Assembly (NCBI GenBank): GCA_039105265.1
Contig: JAPFFF010000015.1
Coordinates: 1 to 64,000, forward strand
Direction: 5' to 3'
Length of the DNA: 64,000 bases
From: Tritrichomonas musculus
Taxonomy: Eukaryota > Parabasalia > Tritrichomonadida > Tritrichomonadidae
Below, piece after piece: positions 57,644 to 64,000 of the stretch. The stretch's first letter is position 1. Each line of letters starts with the position of its first letter. The position numbers and the translations under genes were made by a program. A model generated the notes under the pieces. It searched no databases, was not told the origin of the DNA, and worked only from the letters and a program-made list of their open reading frames with translations.

Positions 57644-58969
57644 TATACCTTCTAATGGTAACCTGAAAAAATGGACCCGACCCGTTTTTTTCGGGTAGGG
57701 TAATTACCCACCATTCAAGTGAAGTGTTTAAGTATTACCCGATTATTTTTCTTTAATTATTCATTTAATTTATAATAATAAATAATAGATATTAATTTTT
57801 TTCATTAATAATTTGGATTTCTTGATTCATTTTCAATATCTGATTCAAACTTTAAGGAAAATTTTCCTCTGAAAAAGCTGATATAAATTCAATTTCAATT
57901 TTTTTTGATATTATAAACTGAAAGTAAAAACTCAGACCACTAATTGAATATAATTTGAATACTTTATATGATCGTTATAAATTTTTTATATTCAAATTCT
58001 TGATCGTATATACGCTTTTATATTCAAAAAATGGTATGAGTTTTTTCCCAATTGAATTTTATTAATTTTCAATGATTAATGATTTAAAATTGAATAAAAA
58101 TGGGTTTTACTAAAAAAAGAGTTTTGCTCTTTTTTTCATTAGGATCGCTTTCTATTTTCATGAAAATTAATATAAAAATAATTTTCTTATTGTAAAAAAA
58201 CAGTTGATACGTACTGCGCTATGTCGTGCGGTTCAATGAGATATGATCAAAAAATAAAAAGAGTAAAAAACCTTGTTTTGGCGCATAACTGAAAATTTTT
58301 AATGACGTCTTCTTGTTGTTGAGTGTATTACGTGAAATTTGGTGTTTTTGATTGAAAATTGGTTAAAAATTTTATATCTGAATAGATCAAATAATATAAC
58401 AAATTGTAATGTTTAAAGAGTAAAAAAATTCTTTGATGCATATTTAGCGATTGCTTGAAGTTTTTGCTGAGATATTGATGAAATTCGAAAAAAAAAATTG
58501 GTAAATAAGATTTTGAGATAAAATTTTATAAAATTATAAAAATGAGAAGAAATATTTTATGTCATAATAATTGAGGGAAAAAATAGTGGTCTGCCTTTTT
58601 ACTTTAAGTTTAATATTACATTTATAACTTTATTCTAAACCCAACAAATAACCTAATTAATATTAAATATTCATATTATGATTATTATTCCATAAAAAAA
58701 ATGAATTTTTTTGGAATCACTTAAATTGATATCATCCAAACATATGATACCGTAGCAAATTGCATCTCAAATATTATCAATAGAATATCTGACAAGAATA
58801 ATAATAATATCATTAAAGAAATGGTCTGGTAAAAAATTACCATCTTTATAAATGGCCGGGTAAAATTTTACCTTTAGGTAATATGTTATTTTCCTACCCA
58901 GGTAAAAAATGACCCTACCCAATAAGGATCTGTCAAAAGGGGTCGGGTAGGTACCGCTTTCAAGGTCTA
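57644..58969. mobile_element. Nonautonomous hAT-like element with 8-bp target duplication
   Basis: TTTGTGAA occurs at 57636-57643 and again at 58970-58977, immediately outside imperfect inverted tips: left TATACCTTCTAATGG, right (inverted) TAGACCTTGAAAGCGG. Subterminal words GACCCGACCC, GGGTAGGG and GGTAATTACCC cluster near both ends. An 8-bp duplication with short imperfect tips is the hallmark of hAT insertions. The 1,326-bp interior has no transposase. Confidence 0.75.
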
Positions 58970-58983
58970 TTTGTGAAATAGAT

Positions 58984-59011
58984 ATGATTGTTCTAAAAAA
59001 AAAAGATTGAT
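58984..59011. mobile_element. Solo tip related to the 33262 MITE
   Basis: An A run followed by GATTGATAGG, preceded by TTGTTCT, resembles the MITE tip at 33262-33285. I found no opposite end nearby. It could be the left limit of a degraded element reaching toward the mariner relic. Confidence 0.4.
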
Positions 59012-59636
59012 AGGGATATTTCTGATAACTCATAGAATTTTATAATTGAATAGTTAATTGTATAAAAGGAAATATCTTTGAAATACAGTTAAGTAACAAA
59101 AATAAAAACATAAATAAAAAGAAATATCACTTTTCTGAGAGTATTTCCAACTATGCATTCAATATTTTTCTGAATTTTTTTGAGAATAAAAAAAAATAAA
59201 AATCTAACTTTTTGAAAGTTTCTTTTCAATTTTTGTTTTTTAATAGGGGATCAAACGATTAAATAACATTTAAAAAGTCAAATAAAAGCAATAAATTATT
59301 ATTGAAAAATTTTAAAAAAAAAAAAAAAAATATTCAATTAAAAAAAATACTCCATTTCAGATTTGTTTCTTCTTTCTTTACATAAGAAAAAAATCAAGAT
59401 TTAATCAGCAGTTTGCCAAAAAATATCATTCAAAAAGATTCAAATGACCAAAATTATACCATTTTAAAATGGTATTCACATAAAGACACAAACATATGCA
59501 TACCAATGATTGAAGTTGATAACCAAAAAAAATTATTAGGATAAAGTTTATTGTTCTTGCTTTCAAATATGGGTAAAAAGCAATTTTAAAGTTCATTTTT
59601 TAGATCAACATATAGTAAACAGAAATCACAAACATT
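59012..59636. other. AT-rich region without recognised gene
   Basis: It holds A and T runs (A run near 59317-59330) and weak coding-like fragments around 59395-59630 that I cannot assign. Confidence 0.5.
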
Positions 59637-60072
59637 TTGTATTTATTAAAAACCGATACAAATGAAAGTTTTGATTTGGTTTCAAATTGTGATACAATTA
59701 AAAACATTTTTTTATATGTTTTACTTGAGGGAAAACCATTTTCTACAATATATTCAGAATACATTCAAAAAATATATAAAAAAAAATCCAGCCTGTCAAG
59801 CTTTTACAGGTTTTTTTCTGAAAGTGGGAAATGTATTTATAAAATTATTGAAAGGTACAATTCAACAAATGAATTCAACATATAATGCTATTGATGAGTG
59901 GATAGATAAAGTAAAGAGATGTTTTATCAGAGCAACCATACAAGGAGTTGATCAAAATCAATTTAAAAATATTCTTTTTTTTTTTTTTTTTTTTTTTTTT
60001 TCAGAAGTATTTCAGCAACTGAAAAATATTCGAGAGAAAAAATGGTTCAAATTATTAATTATTTTAAAATAA
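59637..60072 (+). pseudogene. Unassigned decayed coding tract upstream of mariner relic
   Basis: Protein-like sequence passes between two plus-strand frames (e.g. LLEGKPFSTIYSEYIQKIY, then GNVFIKLLKGTIQQMNSTY and DEWIDKVKRCFIRATIQGV). A T run near 59979-60000 separates it from the mariner relic. It does not look like a mariner N-terminus. Possibly it is a remnant of another transposon; unrecognised. Confidence 0.4.
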
Positions 60073-60081
60073 CAGATAATT

Positions 60082-60572
60082 TTGAAAGTTTTGTTTCTGA
60101 TGGTGGATCCAATAGTGTATAATAAAAGTTTAGGTCAAGGCCTCCAATTCATCGACGTGAAACCTCAAGGTATCAAAATAAATGCTGAATATTTCCTTTA
60201 TAATATCATACAAAAATTGGAAATTTGGAAATTACTAAAGCGGCTAAACAGCAAAAACAAAAAATCTTACTTCACTATGATAACGCACCATCACATAATG
60301 TAAATATGGCTACAAATTATTTGATGAAAACTATATTGAGAAAAGTGCCACACCCTCCATACAGCCCAGATCTTGCAATTTGTGATTTTTGCTTTTTTGG
60401 TACTGCAAAAACAAGTTTCCAAGGAAAACGGTTTGATACAGAAGAAGAACGTCTTTCCGAATTACAGAAATTTTTGAGAGAAAAACCAAAAGAGTTTTAT
60501 ATTTCACTTTTTGAGAACTGGATTAAACGTCTTCAGCGATGCATTGATATTGGAGGAGAATACATCAAATAA
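60082..60572 (+). pseudogene. Degraded mariner (DD34D) transposase, C-terminal part
   Basis: Two frames overlap: 60082-60224 (GLQFIDVKPQGIKINAEYF, NIIQKLE) and, after one frameshift near 60225, 60225-60572 (LLHYDNAPSHN, then PPYSPDLAICDFCFFG). The second catalytic Asp (HYDN) and the third (CDF) are separated by 34 residues, which is diagnostic of the mariner family rather than Tc1. The part with the first Asp and the N-terminal DNA-binding domain are missing or unrecognisable. A terminal-repeat-like CATTATCGAACACCCTGTA follows at 60631-60649. Confidence 0.85.
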
Positions 60573-60624
60573 TAAATAAACTAAAACCATTTATTTTCTA
60601 TTATCTATTTTACCTATTGAGATT

Positions 60625-60649
60625 CCAGGTCATTATCGAACACCCTGTA
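60625..60649. mobile_element. Right terminal repeat of the mariner relic
   Basis: The inverse reads TACAGGGTGTTCGATAATGA, the general form of Tc1/mariner tips with TA at the end, and lies 50 bp after the transposase stop. I did not find its partner on the left. Confidence 0.5.
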
Positions 60650-60881
60650 GAAATATTATACCCATTATTAAAATTAATATTTATAAATTATTTGTATTTT
60701 CTAATTCCAAAGCTTCTTCATCTTCATTCATGTTGACTTTAATTTTTCAAAGTCTATATTGGGGGAGTACTATAAATGACTTATTTTTGATCTTCTATTA
60801 AATATAAAAATAAACAGTTACCAAAAAAATCCTATTTTATACAAAAACGATTATTCTTTTTTTTTTTTTTTTTTTTCATAT

Positions 60882-60987
60882 ATTAAAGTGTGTCCACTAT
60901 TAGGAAAGTTAAAATTGTGAAGACTCATTCAATATTTCTATGAGCTTATTCAAAAAATACTTTCTTAATTGTGGACGCACTTTATAT
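60882..60987. mobile_element. 106-bp MITE, tips TTAAAGTGTGTCCACTATTA
   Basis: The left arm TTAAAGTGTGTCCACTATTA (from 60883) and the right arm, inverted, TAAAGTGCGTCCACAATTAA (ending 60987) match with few changes and continue into GAAAGT. It is flanked by T-rich runs (60857-60876 and 60990-61020). Arms of this sequence type with TA tips point to the Tc1/mariner superfamily. Confidence 0.75.
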
Positions 60988-60989
60988 TT

Positions 60990-61022
<33 letters not shown>

Positions 61023-61302
61023 TTTGATTTTTTTTCGGTCAAAAAGTTTCCACAATTTGATAGAGCGAAAAATAATCATGAACTTTTTTTGGAACAAAAA
61101 ATAAAACATAACTTTTTCTTAATGAGAAAAAAATAAAATAACTTTTTGATGCAAAATGTTTATGACAAGAGAAACCAAATTGGCCCTCAATTATTTTTCT
61201 ATTTATTTTAATCGTTTGTTTTTATAGAATACTTGCTTAAAATAGAACAATGTTCTTGAAAGAAAAATGTATTATTACGCAATTATCATCTAAAGCATAG
61301 AC

Positions 61303-61582
61303 ACTTTTTGAGCTTCGCTCAAAAAGTGGCGTTTCTTGCAATTTCCTCAAATCAGATATTCAAACATCAAAACCAGCTATAACCAAGTTATTACATAACC
61401 GAAATGAATCTTATGCTTGGCTACTTTTTGAGCTTTGCTCAAAAAGTGGCCCTTTATTATTTTCAAATTAGATTTCTTTTCAAAACTTACATAAATCAAC
61501 TTCCATGAAGAAAACAAATGAAATATCATACCTAATAGATCTCAAGAATGACAACTTTTTGACCAAAGCTCAAAAAGTTGTC
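61303..61582. repeat. Three regularly spaced hairpins in diverged ~125-bp repeats
   Basis: ACTTTTTGAGC-TTC-GCTCAAAAAGT at 61303-61327, ACTTTTTGAGC-TTT-GCTCAAAAAGT at 61423-61447, and an 11-13-bp stem around GACAACTTTTTGA/TCAAAAAGTTGTC at 61550-61582. The spacings are 120 and about 127 bp, and the spacers show faint similarity (CAAAT.AGAT near the start of each). The role is unknown: transcription-factor sites, element ends, or RNA structures are all possible. Confidence 0.75.
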
Positions 61583-61816
61583 ATTAAATGATATTAATTA
61601 TTAATTGAATTTCAAAATACAAAAAACATTTATGTATGTTCAAAAATTATAGTTTATTAAATTGAATAGAAAACAAGAAAACACGTTAGTTTTCTGAAAT
61701 ACTAAGGATAACGTATTATTTTTTGAAAAATCAATATTTTTTTAAAACAAAAAATACGTTATTTTAGTTCTCGCACTTCTTCTTTTTTTGGCAAATCAAA
61801 AAGAGGTTTCATTTAT

Positions 61817-62480
61817 TATAATCTAACTTGATTTTCCATGTTATTTATGCACTGCTTTAATCTTTTAGGAAATGAATCAATTAAAGCCTTTATTGTGTTA
61901 AAAGAAAAATTGTTCCAAACAGTAAATATATTTTGAGATAAATGATTAACATTTTTTGGTCAGTATTTCTGCATTCTCTGACCCATTATAGCCCAAATTA
62001 TTTAAATGGATGATAGGCAAGGAGAGTGTGGTTGTCATGAGGGTAAATAAGAAATTCTCAAACGAGTTAATGTAGCCAGAAATTTCTTAAAAGTGTGGTG
62101 CCAGGCTTTGTCTTGTTGAGAGATCAAATTTCAATAAGCAGTAATTTTTAATTGTAAACCTATTATAGCTTGTTGTACATAAATATCACTATTAACACTT
62201 TGGTTGAAAATAACTAAATTGGAACGATAGTTGTAACCGATAGCACCTCAAATCATTACCTTTGGAGTATGGAGGAGGTAAATTTTCTCGATGGATTTGT
62301 ATACCTCCTCAGAACCCCTCCAAACCGAATGGTTTTTGGTGTCTATTTCAAAACAATTTTCATCACTGAATATAATAAGCCTGTAATTAAGTCCGTTCTT
62401 AATAAACCATCTTGAAAAAACTAGCCTTTGATATATGTGATTTGGTTTCAATTCTATTTTTCTGTTTTAATAATGGTTAT
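61817..62480 (-). pseudogene. Degraded Tc1-type transposase
   Basis: Reading the minus strand from about 62480 down: KPNHIYQRLVFSRWFIKN, LIIFSDENCFEIDTKNHSVW (first Asp), PKVMI-GAIGYN, a QQDKAWHHTFKKFLATL region (second Asp), then IIWAIMGQRMQKY in place of NPIENLW..., and finally TIKALIDSFPKRLKQCINN. It aligns closely in layout with the transposase relic at 15691-16720, including the closing SMPRRL/SFPKRL helix. At least four in-frame stops occur and the expected final Glu codon is lost within one of them, so it is inactive. Confidence 0.8.
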
Positions 62481-63095
62481 TATTCATATTGTTCATATAT
62501 AAATTTGAATAAATATGCTCTTTATAATTTATAAAAAGTTTTTTCACAAACATCATCTATATTAATATTTCAAATATTGATTAAAATGATTTTTTGATTT
62601 GAAAATTAAAGAATACAACAATTTTTTTTTTCATTGTTTTACAAAATCTTATTTTTTATAATATTTTATTAATAAAAGCAAAAATATTAATGATATTTCT
62701 GTTGATAAATGGTTGTTTCCTTTCAAAAAAACGATTATGGCCAATTAAATAAAGAAAATATGCTCTTACTATGAATAAAATTGGCCATATTGATTTTTTT
62801 AATTTTTAAGGGGGAAAAAAAAAAAAAAATTATCAAATTTATATATAAATATTTTAAATTTAATATAAGCTATAGTATCCTGCTAACGCCAAAAAAAATG
62901 GATTGCTTATGACATCTAAAGCCAAATTTATTGAAAAAAATATCTATTAAAATGAAATTAACGTTTATTGGTTATCTTTTTATAATATATTTTAATTAAC
63001 CAAAAATATAAAATTTGTTCGTTATATTATATTTAAAATAACGTTTTTTGTTAACTGAATTAATTGGTTTCATTAACCATTTCTTAATTGAATAA
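62481..63095. other. AT-rich region without recognised gene
   Basis: It contains A/T runs (A run near 62816-62829) and no coding character. Confidence 0.6.
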
Positions 63096-63275
63096 AAACT
63101 CGTTGTCATTAGGAACGACCGTTTGATGGTGTAAAACAAAACTTTTTCAATGTTCAAAAACTCGTTGTCATTAAGAGCGACCGTTTGTCATTTATAATAG
63201 TTGTTTTCTGATGTAAAACAAAAATTTTTCAATGTCAAAAAACACGTTGTCATTAAGAACGACCGTTTGCTTAGA
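63096..63275. repeat. Imperfect tandem repeat, CGTTGTCATTAAGAACGACC core, three copies
   Basis: The core CGTTGTCATTA(A/G)GA(A/G)CGACC lies at 63101, 63163 and 63245, each followed by GTTTG; TGTAAAACAAAA(C/A)TTTTTCAATGT separates the copies. An inverted relative, GGTTGCTCTTAATGAC, is at about 63879-63894, so the pair may mark an element of about 0.8 kb. Confidence 0.7.
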
Positions 63276-64000
63276 TATTAAAATCAATTTCCTGCAAGCT
63301 TGATTAATCAAATTATGAAGTTCCAAATAAAATAAATTTTATTTGATTGGATACTATGCCAGTATTCTAATTTTATTCTCATGCGGTGAAAATATTATTC
63401 TCCAATTAAAAATTTTAATTGCAGTCCATTTATGATATTCTTTGTTTGCTTTTTCAGTATTGCAACAATGCATTTTTAATTTTTTCAAACTCATTAATTC
63501 GATCCAAGTTATTTAATTTACCAAATTTCATAAAGAAATCGAATACTTCGAATATTCACATATAATAATTTTCTTCAGAAGTAGTGATTTGTAATATTAC
63601 TATTAGAATTACCATTTTTTCTTTTACGATATTCATCATATCGTTTTTTCTCTATAAACAATACAAATCTCAATTATTTTTAATAAAACTAATTATATCA
63701 AATATCTTGATGTTTTTATTCTGCTAGTTGAAAGTAAATTTTAACGAATTAATATGATTTTTTTTTATCGTTACATTAAGTTATTGATTTATTCGAAGAG
63801 TTCTTTTTTGGTGGATCTTAGCAATTACATTTTCAGTTTATTTACAATTTAATAATAATAATAATAATAAAAATTAACGGTTGCTCTTAATGACAAAAAA
63901 AAATTCTTGTCATTAACAGGATGCTATAATATAAGCTTTTTTCTCTTATTTAAAATGATATTTGAAAATAAATGTTCATTTTACAAGGAAATGAAGTCGT
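63276..64000. other. AT-rich region to window end
   Basis: No gene was seen. An (AAT)n microsatellite lies at about 63850-63870, followed by the inverted copy of the 63.1-kb core near 63879 and a second TTGTCATTAACAGG near 63907. Confidence 0.6.

Noticed and set aside
58767-59033. 88-residue minus-strand frame
   Set aside because: It crosses the right end and target duplication of the hAT-like element, so it cannot be an ancestral gene.
59979-61020. T runs as transcription terminators or RNA polymerase III stops
   Set aside because: No tRNA or other small RNA gene precedes them, and such runs are frequent in the AT-rich background.

Overview
The window reads as a piece of an AT-rich protist genome, most likely a trichomonad (parabasalid), and Tritrichomonas-like in its strong A+T bias. 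The case rests on the gene set rather than on a database match: a BspA-type leucine-rich surface protein with signal peptide and C-terminal membrane anchor, a gene fragment that looks like the trichomonad initiator-binding domain (IBD), a two-repeat Myb factor, PP1-type phosphatase, a very large BEACH-WD40 protein, apparently intron-free genes, and many Tc1/mariner, hAT-like and Mutator-like DNA transposons. Species is inferred, not proven.

Layout. 1-11842: about five head-to-tail copies of a 2,432-bp unit with no credible gene; each unit carries a ~1-kb foldback structure. The array ends inside, and removes the front of, an IBD-like gene (11805-12707). 12864-13823: PP1-type phosphatase on the minus strand. 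14765-18985: mobile-element graveyard, with a MITE, a broken Tc1-type transposase, a compositionally distinct block with minisatellites, and a possible hAT-type end. 19090-31560: host gene cluster with a P/Q-rich protein of unknown role, a family 3 beta-glucosidase, a J-domain protein with five J-like domains that all lack HPD, a coiled-coil protein, and the BspA-like surface protein. 31561-39589: 8 kb of AT-rich DNA with several MITEs, nested inverted repeats and decayed coding stretches. 39590-48739: Myb factor and, facing it, the 2,421-residue BEACH protein.

49017-56376 is the most striking object: an apparently whole Mutator-like transposon. Its one gene encodes a DDE transposase with a SWIM finger, and it lies between very long inverted repeats made mainly of 129-bp tandem arrays (about 22 copies left, 14 right). 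This is the architecture of foldback elements, here driven by a MULE transposase. 56377-64000 is gene-poor: a nonautonomous hAT-like element with a clean 8-bp target duplication, a degraded mariner, a degraded Tc1-type transposase, small MITEs, and unexplained hairpin and tandem repeat clusters.

The host genes do not form an operon and are not evidently one pathway. They are separate transcription units for signalling (PP1), sugar breakdown (GH3), chaperoning (J protein), surface adhesion (BspA-like), transcription (Myb, IBD) and membrane traffic (BEACH).
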